Assembly (NCBI GenBank): GCA_963682055.1
Contig: OY821751.1
Location: 9,486,001 to 9,550,000 of the forward strand
Source of the DNA: Primula veris
Lineage: Eukaryota > Streptophyta > Magnoliopsida > Ericales > Primulaceae
Reading direction: 5' to 3'
DNA: 64,000 bases
The position numbers and the translations under genes are program-made. Below, one piece after another: positions 32,122-43,000 of the stretch (the stretch's first letter is position 1; each line of letters opens with the position of its first letter). The notes below the pieces were generated by a model that did not search any database, had not been told where the DNA came from, and saw nothing but the letters and a program-made list of their open reading frames with translations.

Positions 32122-35100
32122 TTGGCTTCTGTCAATAAAAATTTGAAATGGGTCTGGAAAGTTAAAGAAAAAGCTACTTTAGTTGCTAACAACAAAGCTG
32201 TTATTAACTCTTTGAATGCTGTTACTTCTAATGATTGGTATTTTGACAGTGGATGCTCTAAGCATATGACAGGTACCCCAAGTCTCCTAAAAAATGTCAC
32301 CATTCTTACAGGTAACACTGTTGTGTTTGGAGGTGGAGATACAGGTAAAATTATTGGTAAAGGTACCTTAAACAAACCTGGAATGCCTAATATTGAGGAT
32401 GTTTTTCTTGTAGATGGTCTAAAAGCTAATCTTATCAGTATCAGTCAACTCTGTGATAATGAAATGACTGTTAAATTTGACAAAGAAAGATGTCTAATTA
32501 CTAATCTTAACAATGATTTAATCATGACTGGAGTTAGATCAACCAACAGTTGCTATGTGTTTGAAAAAGCTGAAAAAGAATTGCCTCAAAGTAGGTGTAA
32601 TCAAGCCATTACTAATAATGTAGATATTTGGCATAAAAGGCTTGGGCATGTGAATTACAAAACTTTAGATAAGCTTGTTAAAAAGGAATTGATAAGAGGA
32701 ATTCCTAAACTTAGTGCTAAAACTCAAAGTGTCTGTGGTGATTGTGCTATAGGCAAACAAACCAAAAGTATTCACAAAAGTACTAGTCTAATCTACACTA
32801 AGAGAGTCTTAGAACTTCTTCACATTGACTTGATGGGTCCTTTGCAAACTGCTAGTATAGGTGGTAAGAAGTACATTCTAGTAGTTGTAGATGATTTCTC
32901 TAGATACTCTTGGGTAGTGTTCTTAAAGGATAAGTCTGAAACTTTTGAACTATTCAAAACTCTGTGCTTAAAACTGCAAGTTGAAAAAGGTTCCACTAGT
33001 GGTAATATTGCTAGGATTAGAAGTGATCATGGAACTGAATTTGAAAATATCAGGTTTAAAGAATTCTGCAACTCCTTAGGAATATGTCATGAGTTCTCTG
33101 CTCCTAAGACTCCTCAGCAAAATGGCATAGTTGAAAGGAAAAATAGAACCATTCAGGAAATGGCTAGAGTAATGCTTAACTCTAAGAAACTTGCCAATAG
33201 ATTTTGGGCTGAAGCTGTTAATACTGCCTGTCATATAGTTAATAGAGTTTATATTACTAAAGGTACTTCCATGACAGCTTATGAAATATGGAAAGGTAGA
33301 AAACCCAATGTAAAGTATTTTCAAGTTTTTGGATGTGTTTGCTATATTCTCAGAGATAGAGAGCATCTTGGTAAATTTGACTCTAAAAGTGATAAAGGGA
33401 TTTTTCTTGGTTATGCTCAGAATAGTAGAGCATTTAGAGTCTTCAATCAAAGAACAAACTGTGTTATGGAATCTTATAATGTGTTATTTGATGACCTAAA
33501 AACTGTTGATGAGATTACAGGTGATGATGAACAGGCTGAGACTACAGAAAAAGAGAAAGAAGAAACACAACAAATTGGAAGTCCCAGAGTGGTTGGAAGT
33601 CCAGTTGCAACTGAGGTTACAACTGAGGTTGGAACTGAGGTTGGAACCACAGTTGAAACCCAAAATGCTGCTGAATCTGAAGAAGAAGAAGAAAGTTCTC
33701 ATGCTCAGTCAACTAGCAGGCCTCGCTATGTAAGGACTCAGAAAAATCATTCTCTTGACAATGTCATAGGAGAAGTTACTTCAGGTATGAAAACCAGAGG
33801 TAAAAGAAATAATGTTGTTCACTTTGCTTGTTATATCTCTCAGTTAGAACCTAAGAATATAAAAGAAGCTCTAGAAGATAGTGAATGGATTTTAGCTATG
33901 CAGGATGAATTGGCCCAATTTGAGAGAAATGATGTATGGAATTTAGTACCCAGACCTTCTAATAAAAATGTTATAGGGACTAAATGGATTTTTAGAAATA
34001 AAAGTGATGAGGATGGAGTGATTATCAGGAATAAAGCTAGGTTGGTAGCTCAAGGGTATACACAAATTGAGGGAATTGACTTTGATGAAACCTTTGCTCC
34101 TGTAGCTAGAATTGAATCCATTAGAATGCTACTATCTCTTGCATGTCTGTATGATTTTAAATTGTTTCAACTTGACATAAAGAGTGCTTTTCTTAATGGT
34201 GTGATTAATGAAGAGGTTTATGTCAGTCAACCTAAGGGATTTGAAGATCCTAACTTTCCTGAACATGTTTATTTGCTGAAAAAGGCCTTGTATGGTCTTA
34301 AGCAAGCTCCTAGAGCTTGGTATGATAGATTAACCAAGTTTTTGCTTGAAAAAGGTTTTAAAAGAGGGGGAGTTGATAAAACTCTGTTTACAAAGAAAAC
34401 TACAAAGGATATAATTGTTGCTCAAATATATGTTGATGACATTGTGTTTGGCTCATCTTCTAATAATAGGATAGAAGAATTCATTTCTGATATGAAAAAT
34501 GAATTTGAAATGAGTGGTGGAGGTGAATTGACTTACTTTCTAGGATTGCAAGTTAAACAGAATGAGAAAGGGATTTTTCTATGTCAAAGCAAGTATGCAG
34601 ACAATCTTGTTAAGAAGTTTGGTCTAAGTGAGAGTAAAGAAAAGAGAACTCCTATGAGTACTACCCTTAAACTGTCTAAAAATGATAAAGGAAAAAGTGT
34701 TTGTCCCAGTCTTTATAGATCCATGATTGAAAGTTTGCTGTATTTAACTGCTAGTAGACCAGACCTTTGCTTAAGTGTAGGAGTTTGTGCCAGATATCAA
34801 GCAAATCCTTTAGAACCTCATCTTCTAGCTGTCAAAAGAATTCTAAGGTATGTAAAAGGAACACCTCATCTAGGCCTATGGTACTCTAAAGATACAAACC
34901 ATTTTCTTAGTGGCTACTGTGATGCAGATTGGGCAGGAAACATAGATGATAGAAAGAGTACTTCTGGTGGTTGTTTTTATTTTGGAAACAATCTTGTTTC
35001 TTGGTTCAGTAAAAAGCAAAATTGCATATCTTTATCTACTGCTGAGGCAGAATATGTTGCAGCTGGAAGTGGATGCACTCAACTTATTTGGATGAAACAA

Positions 35101-35379
35101 ATGTTAACTGATTATAATGTTAAACAAGAGATATTAACTCTGTTTTGTGATAACAAAAGTGCTATAGATTTAGCTAAAAATCCAGTTCAACATTCCAGAA
35201 CCAAACATATTGATCTAAGGCATCATTTTATTAGAGAACTAGTTGAAGAAAAGAGCTTAATTTTAGAACATGTTTCAACTGAAAGACAATTAGCAGATAT
35301 TTTCACAAAGCCCCTTGATACAAACAAGTTTGAATCATTAAGAAGTGACATAGGGGTATGTCATTATCAATCTAATTGA
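32122..35379 (+). CDS. A1 Pol: protease, integrase, RT, RNase H
   Basis: An open frame of 1,085 codons that begins without an ATG, because in the family it continues from gag. Protease: WYFDSGCSKHMTG (D42-S43-G44). Pre-integrase: IWHKRLGHVNYKTL with a C..C pair. Integrase DDE: HIDLMGP, VVVDDFSRYSW, RSDHGTEF, QQNGIVERKNRTI. An acidic and Val/Thr-rich linker follows, including SPVATEVTTEVGTEVGTTVE. RT: KSAFLNGVINEEVYV, YGLKQAPRAWYD, YVDD at 770-773. RNase H: YCDADWAGN, LSTAEAEYVAAGSG, HIDLRHHFIRE, QLADIFTKPLD. All catalytic motifs are present. It could supply enzymes only if translated without an intact gag upstream. Confidence 0.93.
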   Translation: MASVNKNLKWVWKVKEKATLVANNKAVINSLNAVTSNDWYFDSGCSKHMTGTPSLLKNVTILTGNTVVFGGGDTGKIIGKGTLNKPGMPNIEDVFLVDGLKANLISISQLCDNEMTVKFDKERCLITNLNNDLIMTGVRSTNSCYVFEKAEKELPQSRCNQAITNNVDIWHKRLGHVNYKTLDKLVKKELIRGIPKLSAKTQSVCGDCAIGKQTKSIHKSTSLIYTKRVLELLHIDLMGPLQTASIGGKKYILVVVDDFSRYSWVVFLKDKSETFELFKTLCLKLQVEKGSTSGNIARIRSDHGTEFENIRFKEFCNSLGICHEFSAPKTPQQNGIVERKNRTIQEMARVMLNSKKLANRFWAEAVNTACHIVNRVYITKGTSMTAYEIWKGRKPNVKYFQVFGCVCYILRDREHLGKFDSKSDKGIFLGYAQNSRAFRVFNQRTNCVMESYNVLFDDLKTVDEITGDDEQAETTEKEKEETQQIGSPRVVGSPVATEVTTEVGTEVGTTVETQNAAESEEEEESSHAQSTSRPRYVRTQKNHSLDNVIGEVTSGMKTRGKRNNVVHFACYISQLEPKNIKEALEDSEWILAMQDELAQFERNDVWNLVPRPSNKNVIGTKWIFRNKSDEDGVIIRNKARLVAQGYTQIEGIDFDETFAPVARIESIRMLLSLACLYDFKLFQLDIKSAFLNGVINEEVYVSQPKGFEDPNFPEHVYLLKKALYGLKQAPRAWYDRLTKFLLEKGFKRGGVDKTLFTKKTTKDIIVAQIYVDDIVFGSSSNNRIEEFISDMKNEFEMSGGGELTYFLGLQVKQNEKGIFLCQSKYADNLVKKFGLSESKEKRTPMSTTLKLSKNDKGKSVCPSLYRSMIESLLYLTASRPDLCLSVGVCARYQANPLEPHLLAVKRILRYVKGTPHLGLWYSKDTNHFLSGYCDADWAGNIDDRKSTSGGCFYFGNNLVSWFSKKQNCISLSTAEAEYVAAGSGCTQLIWMKQMLTDYNVKQEILTLFCDNKSAIDLAKNPVQHSRTKHIDLRHHFIRELVEEKSLILEHVSTERQLADIFTKPLDTNKFESLRSDIGVCHYQSN

Positions 35380-36180
35380 ATACTTTTGCTAAATATGTCT
35401 GTGTTGAGTACCTTTAATAAGTTTTATTTCTAAGGTTAAAGTCTTATTTTGAGCTATGATGTTTTTGTCTTGAAAAAGCCGCTTTTTGGTGTCTCAAAAA
35501 CAGATGTGAGGTAACTTGTCCTTAAAAACCTCTCTGGTAATAGAGTTGCAAGCACAAAGTGCAATTTTATATGATGGTTGCAAGTTCAGTTGCAACATCA
35601 GTTGAAACCTCACACTCTCTATAGTTGGTTGGAAGTTCAGTTGCAACATCAGTTGAAACCTCGTGTTAAAAATACTGGTTGCAAGCTCAGTTGAAACATC
35701 AGTTGAATCCTCAGTCTATGTTATAGCTGTCAAGACAAAGTCTTGTAAAATTTTGACATCACTTATACTCTTTCCTTGCTGAGGTCATCAAACTAGTTTT
35801 TGTGTAGAAATAAAAACGGATTTGCTCAATTTAAGCTCCTAAAATTTAATCTTTATTAGAGTTATTCTTTAATAAACATATTTTCGTGAGTAAATTGCTA
35901 GGTTTCTTTTGTTCTCCTAAAAGTTAGATATCTGTTTAAGTGTTCTTTATCTTGAATCAAGTCAAATTTCCTTAAAGCTTCAATTTTTGAATTTTCAAAT
36001 TTTGGATGAATCTGTTTTGAAAAAGGAATGTTTATCTGTTTAATTGGCTGAATTTATCTTAATGACAACTGTTTCTTTCGTGATCATAGTATGATTTATT
36101 TTTCAAAATTCTGTTGATAAAATACTTCCTATTTTTAAGCCAAAATCTGTCTCTTAATTGATTTGCATGTATCTATTTTC
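35380..36180 (+). other. Non-coding region between pol and the extra ORF, with GTTGCAAC-type repeats
   Basis: No protein is encoded. Between 35570 and 35715 three tandem-like units of about 60 bp each contain GGTTGSAAGTTCAGTTGCAAC followed by ATCAGTTGAAACC-type sequence. Exact GTTGCAAC palindromes lie at 35589 and 35640. The corresponding units in A2 are at 59635-59775. Confidence 0.75.
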
Positions 36181-36351
36181 AATTTCAAAAAGATATGGTC
36201 TTTATTGCTATTTATACAAACATCTTTTTACTATCCAAAATCAATTACTTTTTACAGAATAACTCTCTCTCTCTCACCTCTGTAAAACCCTAGGCCTGCT
36301 GTAGAAACCCACTGCAAGGTTCTAAGTAAGGTTCTAACCCCAGTTGCAACC
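36181..36351 (+). promoter_or_regulatory. Conserved promoter-like block before the extra ORF
   Basis: This 171-bp stretch differs from its A2 counterpart (60241-60411) at only about two positions. Flanking DNA upstream and the ORF downstream differ much more. It contains GCTATTTATACAAAC (TATA-like, near 36208), TTTTTACAG (splice-acceptor-like, near 36250), a CT microsatellite and GTTGCAAC directly before the ATG. It is a candidate internal promoter or acceptor for an ORF mRNA separate from gag-pol. Confidence 0.55.
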
Positions 36352-37638
36352 ATGTCATCAAACCCTTCTAACAACCCCAACCTGAACATTGATGATGATT
36401 GCACTCTAAGAGATTTCATGAATAAATCTCCAACAAGTCCAGGATCAAAAGCTAAGGTAAGTGAGACTTCCTCATCTCAGAAAAAGCGCACTAAGAAAAG
36501 AGCTAGGAAAACTGTAGAGGATCATCCAACTCCAACTGTTTTCTCTTATAAGTCTAAGTTTCATGAGACTGATCCTAGGTTTTGGAGTAGGACCACGTAT
36601 AGAAGGTTTAGGTCTTTTACTGGTAGGGAGATTCACAGTGAAAGAAGACTTAATCTAGTTAGCTATCCACATATTCAAGTACATATTGAGAAACTTCTGT
36701 CAGCTGTTGGCCTAGATAGAACTATTTCTTATCCTAATTCTTATTACCCTGCTGTAATTAAAGAATTCTATGCCAATCTTAGTAATACTGTGTTTGTTAA
36801 GGGTAATCCTGCCTATGGCAGAGTGTTTTTAAGGGGTGTGACTCTGGATTTCACCCCTAAGTTGATCAATGATTATCTGTGCTGTCCTAGTCCTACTGAA
36901 GTTGATAATGTTGAACCAGACTTAGAAATACTAGCTTTAATTCTAACTGGCAAGAACAATAGGTTTGATGGTCACTCCATTAAAACCTCCTCCCTCACCT
37001 TGTGTGCATCTGTGCTGCACAAAATAGCTAGGTTCAATTGGAATCCCACTAAGCAGCCATCCAAAGTCAATAAGGAAATGGCCATATTTCTCTATAGGAT
37101 CATGTCCTCTTTGCCAATTGATTTTGGTACTCATGTTTTTAATTTGATTAAAGAATTCAGTGCTGATACCTCATCCTCAATTTTGCTCCCCTTTCCTTGT
37201 TTAATCACTGGGGTGATTATGGCTCAAGTCCTACCTATGACTGGATCCAAGCCTATTAGCACAGCCACAGAACCAATCTCAGATTGTCCCTCTGCTATTT
37301 ATATCTCTGCAAAACTGCTCAAAGAAGGGCATGTCAATGACATATCTGGAGAAAAGGGCAAAGAAAAAGAAGAAGAGACATCTACTGCTCCCTCAGACAA
37401 GAAGAAAGGAGTAAAGTGGTACTTACTCCAGAAGCTGGCTTATAATCAAGAAAGGAGAGCTGAATTGGATGCTGATGATTATCAAATCAATAAGCTGCTG
37501 GTGGATATTATTGAGAGTGAGGATGATGGTGATAGTGATGATTGTTTCTCTATAAGCAGTGAAGAAAAAAATGAAGAGGTGGTTAGAGACCAACCTCTCA
37601 GAGAAAGAGCTCCACATTCTGATATACCTCGTGACTGA
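36352..37638 (+). CDS. Extra ORF of family A (A1 copy), in envelope-like position
   Basis: A 428-codon frame starts at an ATG immediately after GTTGCAACC. The N-terminus is Ser/Pro-rich with a basic patch (KKRTKKRARK) that could be a nuclear localisation signal. The central 200 residues form a compact domain (RFWSRTTYRRFRSF, SYYPAVIKEFYANLSN, YGRVFLRGVTLDFTPKLIND) resembling the domain called putative plant transposon protein. The C-terminus is Lys/Glu-rich then acidic (DIIESEDDGDSDD). I see no signal peptide or membrane helix, so an envelope function is not supported. Nucleic-acid or chromatin binding is a guess from the basic patch. It differs strongly from the A2 copy except at its end. 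Confidence 0.85.
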   Translation: MSSNPSNNPNLNIDDDCTLRDFMNKSPTSPGSKAKVSETSSSQKKRTKKRARKTVEDHPTPTVFSYKSKFHETDPRFWSRTTYRRFRSFTGREIHSERRLNLVSYPHIQVHIEKLLSAVGLDRTISYPNSYYPAVIKEFYANLSNTVFVKGNPAYGRVFLRGVTLDFTPKLINDYLCCPSPTEVDNVEPDLEILALILTGKNNRFDGHSIKTSSLTLCASVLHKIARFNWNPTKQPSKVNKEMAIFLYRIMSSLPIDFGTHVFNLIKEFSADTSSSILLPFPCLITGVIMAQVLPMTGSKPISTATEPISDCPSAIYISAKLLKEGHVNDISGEKGKEKEEETSTAPSDKKKGVKWYLLQKLAYNQERRAELDADDYQINKLLVDIIESEDDGDSDDCFSISSEEKNEEVVRDQPLRERAPHSDIPRD

Positions 37639-37655
37639 TTACAATGGTTGCTGAC

Positions 37656-38002
37656 AAATAGGGGGAGTGCAGTTTATGTTTTGTTTATTTCAATTTCAAG
37701 ACTCAATGCTGCTGGTTTTAATTACTTTTTTAAATTGCTGTACTAAGACATTGTTGTGCCATGTTTTTGGCCTTTAAATTTCTGCAATTTCCATTTTGAT
37801 GTCTTTTAAATTGAATTTATGAATGGATAAATTCTGTGCGTATGAAGTGCCTGCAATTCTAACATACAGGGGGAGCTTAAACAGATGACTCTTTAGTATT
37901 GTTAATATACTATTTAAAGACTGTGCTGATATTGAATTTGCAGGTGGTTGGGATGATTTATAAACTTAATTGATTTGTCAAAACCAATGACAAAGGGGGA
38001 GA
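37656..38002 (+). promoter_or_regulatory. Three polypurine tracts of A1
   Basis: AAATAGGGGGAGTG (37657-), ACAGGGGGAGCTT (about 37866) and ACAAAGGGGGAGAT directly before the 3' LTR at 38003. The last is in the position needed to prime plus-strand synthesis. The upstream two match the multiple-tract pattern known from Sireviruses. Confidence 0.8.
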
Positions 38003-39222
38003 TTGTTAGGACCAGATTTCTGGTCTAAATATTGTTTATTGTCTATTGGTTTTTACTAAATAAATCCTAACTGTTATTAAGAACTAAGACAGGATTGACA
38101 GGTTCCAAGTACCAGTTGCAACCTCAGTTACAACCTACTAAGTTAGTAGTATTAGGTTTCAAGTACTAGTTGCAACCTAAGTTACAACCTGTGTTGACAG
38201 GTTTCAAGTAATGTTGCAACCTCAGTTGCAACCACGAGTTCCAACCTACTGCGAAGCAGAATTCTGTCTTGTTTCATTATTCTACATTACTACTTGTTTA
38301 ATGTTAAATCATTTGTTTTAAAGTATGTAGGATATATTCTCATATAGTCTTAACATGGTTAATATGCGTATATTGAGAATATCAAAGTGTTAAGGAAAGA
38401 TGTTTTATAAAAGATATAAAGAGATTAGTTTATAAGGTTATGTTTCCTTTTAATATATATATCTCTATTCTTATGCTTGTCCTTATCACTTGTTTCAATC
38501 TTTTGATCCTTATAATATTCAGTAAAGATATGTTTAAAGATTGATTGATATGTGGAGTTAAATGTTTCATATGTTTATGAAAAGATATTATCTTTAAGAG
38601 ATCATACTTTATATGTTTCCTTTCAAAGGAAAAGATTAACTCCTACTTTCAAGTGTGTTACTAAACAGGTATTTATCAAAGATGATTAGAGTCAATCCAT
38701 GCTGAAGAATCTCGTGATACTTGGAGAGATTGAAGCTAATCAACCAAGTCAAAAGCAATCAAAAGATATTGAAGATAGAAGATTGTTTTTACTTGTTTAT
38801 ATACTTAGTAACTTAAGCTTGTAAAAGTGTGTGTTCTAAATTATAAAGAACTTATTTTCTAGAGAGAATACACGTGAGCTTTAAAAAGAAAACAATGGTG
38901 GGATGCCATTGATTTATAAGTGATAGTTATAGAGTAGGAGCAATATAGTGATAGGCAGAAAAACCTAGAGGGAGTCTAAGTTTTTCATTAAGACTTGAGT
39001 CATATATTGTAAGCTTTTTATAATATCATAATCTGGGTAAGTGCCCCGGAGACGTAGCCTAGTTAGGTGAACTCCGTTGTTAAATGTGCGTGTGAAGTAT
39101 TTCCAAGTACATTTAATTTTAAAACAGTTCTGTCCATTAATACACTTGGTTTCAACTGCAGTTCCAACTCCACTTGGAACCTTACTGCAAAACTGCATCT
39201 AGAACAGCGGATAGGAATTTCA
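38003..39222 (+). repeat. 3' LTR of A1
   Basis: 1,220 bp, nearly identical to 29240-30458. I see one A/T-run change near 39118 and one C/T change near 39151. It ends GGATAGGAATTTCA before the target copy ACATC. Confidence 0.95.
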
Positions 39223-40010
39223 ACATCCGTCGCCAAAGAGATGACATTAGATATCTGAACTCAACTAAAGAAGAGTGAGACCCTCTACAATACTTGGCCC
39301 TCATAAAATAGGCCTCAAATAAAACGTTGCTATCTAAATCTCCACCAAATCTTCGCCTCGCATGCCGTCACAAAATTCGCCATCGATCTTATACCTAGTC
39401 CCCCCACCCTCCTCCATCGGATAACTCGCCTCCGCCCACCTGCACTAATGAATCTTTATGAGGGTAGGTGTGTCACCCCATATGAATCAGACGGCTGTCC
39501 CAGCCCAAAATATGATCCTAAATCCTTCTCACTAACTCATCGAAATAAATAATCCAAGATAAATAAAGAGGAGTTTTCGCGGGTGGAAACCACTAACCGC
39601 CGCAACAATATGCCCTCATGACGAAGGAGCCGAAGGGCCAAGATAAAAAAGCACTTTTGGCCTGGATAATCAACAGTTCAGAAACCGCCTAATAGTCATC
39701 AAGAAAATCAATAACCCTCCAAACACTATCTCTGGTGGCTCTCAAAAAAATCACCATGTCGTTAGTGAAACACAATTGCGATACAATAACCTCCCCCCAC
39801 CCCACCCCACTGTGTAGTAACGAACATATCTATGCCATCAATACATTTTGTCGAACCGTCTTGAAAGGTACTCAGCCGCAATGATAAAAACCAAAAACAA
39901 AAAACAGAGGAGAAAGCAGATCCCCTTGTCGAAGGCAACACCAAGACTAGAAGAAACCACACACATCTCCGTTAACAATAACAGAGGACCAAGGACCCAT
40001 AGATTGCCCG
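39223..40010 (-). pseudogene. LINE ORF2 relic, RT palm region
   Basis: On the minus strand from 40010 the frames read SVIVNGDVCGFF, CLRQGDLLSPLFFVF (the LINE RQGDPLSP motif), then SQLCFTNDMVIFLRAT, where FTND stands for the catalytic FADD/YADD, and LLIIQAKSAFL. Stops and frameshifts are numerous. It continues the LINE at 27790-29239 across the A1 insertion. It meets the PMI1-related fragment at the 5-bp repeat CTGAA (40011-40015). Confidence 0.85.
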
Positions 40011-43000
40011 CTGAATACCACCACTATCTTTATTAATATCTAAAAGCTGGAGACCACCGGCACCGTCCAGCCCGAGGGATCCACCTAAGTTTACTGTCAT
40101 CCCTTCAAGAGCAGATATTTCGCCAAATGTTTGAGGGGTTACGTTCGAAGGTGCTTCTTCGTTGGACATACCACTTTGTATTCTTAAGCCTTCTATTGAG
40201 AGGGCTTCGATTTTATCCATTGCCAAAGGAGCAAGATCTTCCAATGATACATATTCTGAGTCGAGTTCTTTACGAAATTCAGACGAAGCTACACTATGTT
40301 CAACTTCAGTGCTATAATCATTTAACTGAAATTGCCTGCAACAAAAGATAACAATTACCAAGTATAAGTCTATCATGGAAGAGACAGAAAACCATTACGA
40401 TACAAACATCTTGACGAAATATAACAAGAGACCCTTGATTTCACCATACGAAGCAATTACTTTCATAATTTAAGGTGTATACTTGCAAGTTCAGTTATCC
40501 TTGTGCCATTTTTTTTCCAGCCATTTTAAAAAAAAAAACGATTGTTGCCTAAAGGATAGATTAACTTTTGTTCAGTTCTTACCTGATTTTTGCAAGTTCA
40601 AAAGGGAGAATATCTTGCCTCTAAAGAAAGTCTCACATGATACAATGTCAACTACTGGGTAGAAGCCAAGTATCTTGCTAAATCTCCTCTGGTAAAGGAG
40701 AAAAAATGATACGAAAGAAGGAAAGGCCTAGACTTTCACTTTATACGAAATTAGCTACCAAATAAGAGCCTCATGCAAATCTACCCAAAAGAAGAGGCCA
40801 ATAAGTAAAGCTTACTCTATTGTACACCCTGTATAAAGTAAGCCAAAAGTATAAAAAATATATGCATACTGGAGTACAATACTTTTTTATCTTTGGCTTG
40901 AAAGAGTAAGTTAAGTAAAGCCTCGACAATTGCAATCTATGCATGTATAATGGTCTAAAAGGCGCAAGGCGGAATTTAGGCGAAAATTGGTCGCGTCTAG
41001 CGCCTAATCCCGCCTAATTCCCCCTATTCACCGCCTAATCCACTTAATTCCACCTAGGGTCCGCCTAATGTCCGCATAGACTTGCTTTTTAGAACACATT
41101 CACCACACATGTCTTAACAAGTAAATATGAAACAGAATAGTTGTATATGCTGTTTGGCACCAGATCAAGTCTATCCAGATTTTAAATCTAAACAGTCGTT
41201 GCAACACATTTATACTCATTTTATGGAGTCTATCCTTGTATTAAAATTAGAGACAGAGCAATAGGGCCTTCAAAGCTTTACTCTTTCAAGTCTAAAACAA
41301 CATTACCTAATAGAAAACTAATAAACAAAATAAAAGTACTAACCTCTCAGATCCCTCTAGACCAGGCAAACCTTCCCACGCAACCTGTTGCATCGTTTTC
41401 CCAGTAACATCATCCAACGGCATTAGCTTATTCGCCTGCATCGACAGCTTCTCAATTCCTGCGGAAGCCAAACGTTCCAAAATGTCCATTATACCTTTAC
41501 CCATCTCCGCCGGCACCACAACTGGGCTCGAAACTTGCATAACCAAAGTACCCCCGCTTTTCGCATCCCTAAAATGTGTCGGATCCATTGTCCTCAAAAA
41601 CCCTCCATTTTTTGTCTTGATAAACGGACCCACGCCCTCCCCAAGAGACGGCAAAAGGGTCCCATCTTCCATATCGATAGGACTCCCGAATTCGTTGGAT
41701 CTGCCAGATGGCGATTTTACAAAAGCTTTCTCGTTTATTCCCCACTCGTGCATTAACTCTTCGGTCTCTAAACCCTTTATCATGGAGGCCCTAGGTTTTA
41801 TATCCTCCGCCTCGGTTGCTAAATTTAGCTTGTTTTGAAACAAGTCAAAATCATCATCATAAGAAGTATCTTCCATATTAAAATCGAATAAGGGGCATCC
41901 AGCAGCTAATGAATCCTTTTCGAATTGCCTTAATAGACGCTCTCTTGGGGATTCGGGCTCACTCTCGGAGCTCAAGCCATATGGGCTGTGTTCGATACCC
42001 AACATATTTAAAAAATCATCAGCTACCGAGTTTATTACGTCATCTAAACAAAGCGACTTTGCCTTTCTTTTCAGTTTATAGTCGGATTTAATCTTTGCAA
42101 AATCATCCTCTTCCGATTTTTCACTATCACCTCCGGGCGAATTCACCCTTGTATCTGCAATAGATACGTGTTGCAAAGCCAACTCGAGGTCTTTCATGAG
42201 TGATTCTGTGGTGCCCAAGTCTTCAGTATTAAGCTGAAGCTCTGTATTCCCTATATCACCACCGACCTCAAAAATAGCAAAATTTTCTGTTTCGGAGTTT
42301 AAAGAATCCTCATCCAATTTCACCTCTTCTTTCGCTGCTTCTATCACTTGCTCTACAGAAAAAGATTCAAACTTTTCATGCTCATGTTTCTCACTTTCCT
42401 TTTCTTCACCATCACCAGACACCAAGTCAATGTCCAATTTACCCTCAAGGGTATCAGAACTGACATTTACCTCAAGTTGAGGATTACCTTTAAAATCAAA
42501 TTTCTCCTCATCGAGCTTGCGATAGAGTACACCCACAGACTTGGCTAGATCCGAATTTGACTCTGGTAACACTTCATGAAGATCTTTTATGTCCTCTATG
42601 GGTTGAGATGACGTGGACGACCGAGCAGGAAGGCTCCCGGTCCGCTGTATCAGACTCTTAATCTCACTCTCATCCATACTCAAACGATTACGCCTTACAT
42701 TAGATACGCGCGAAATATCCCTCTTTACAACAGGAGACGTCGTGCTACTATTACCATTACTACCAACAACAGTATACCCAAAGCTTACATTCATACATGC
42801 ACCTTTAGCAATTCCAGAGAGGTTAAAACTAGTAGTCCATCTCGAGGAGCTCTTCTCGTCCTCTAATTCCTCCAACGTTAAAGGGAGAAATCTAGTAAGG
42901 TCGACCCGATGCTTTCCTATGTCAAGCTCAGGAGAATCCAATAAAGTGGCGTATAACAAAAAATGTTTCGCCTCGTATTTGGCTGAATGGTGGGCCCCGC

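Larger units (their letters stand above)
29240..39222 (+). mobile_element. Sirevirus-like Ty1/copia retrotransposon A1
   Basis: A 10-kb element has LTRs of 1,219 and 1,220 bp that differ at only a few positions, so it is young. It is flanked by ACATC (29235-29239 and 39223-39227) and inserted in a LINE. Internally it has an iMet primer site, a gag with three lesions, an intact pol frame, about 0.97 kb of non-coding DNA, an extra ORF (36352-37638) and three polypurine tracts. Long LTRs, the extra ORF before the 3' LTR and multiple purine tracts are Sirevirus hallmarks. The 8-mer GTTGCAAC recurs throughout. Confidence 0.95.

Noticed and set aside
33496..33733. Leu/Arg-rich frames on both strands inside the A1 pol linker (and the A2 equivalent at 57552-57792)
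   Set aside because: These are shadows of the Val/Thr-Glu repeat in the real pol frame.
36352..37638. Calling the extra ORF an envelope gene
   Set aside because: Only its position suggests that. No signal peptide, membrane helix or glycoprotein-like cysteine pattern was seen.
41307..41343. Extending the PMIR1-like first exon to the stop at 41307
   Set aside because: The frame after GLEGSER is intronic. A GT donor at 41343 and an AG acceptor at 40336 join it in frame to the second exon.
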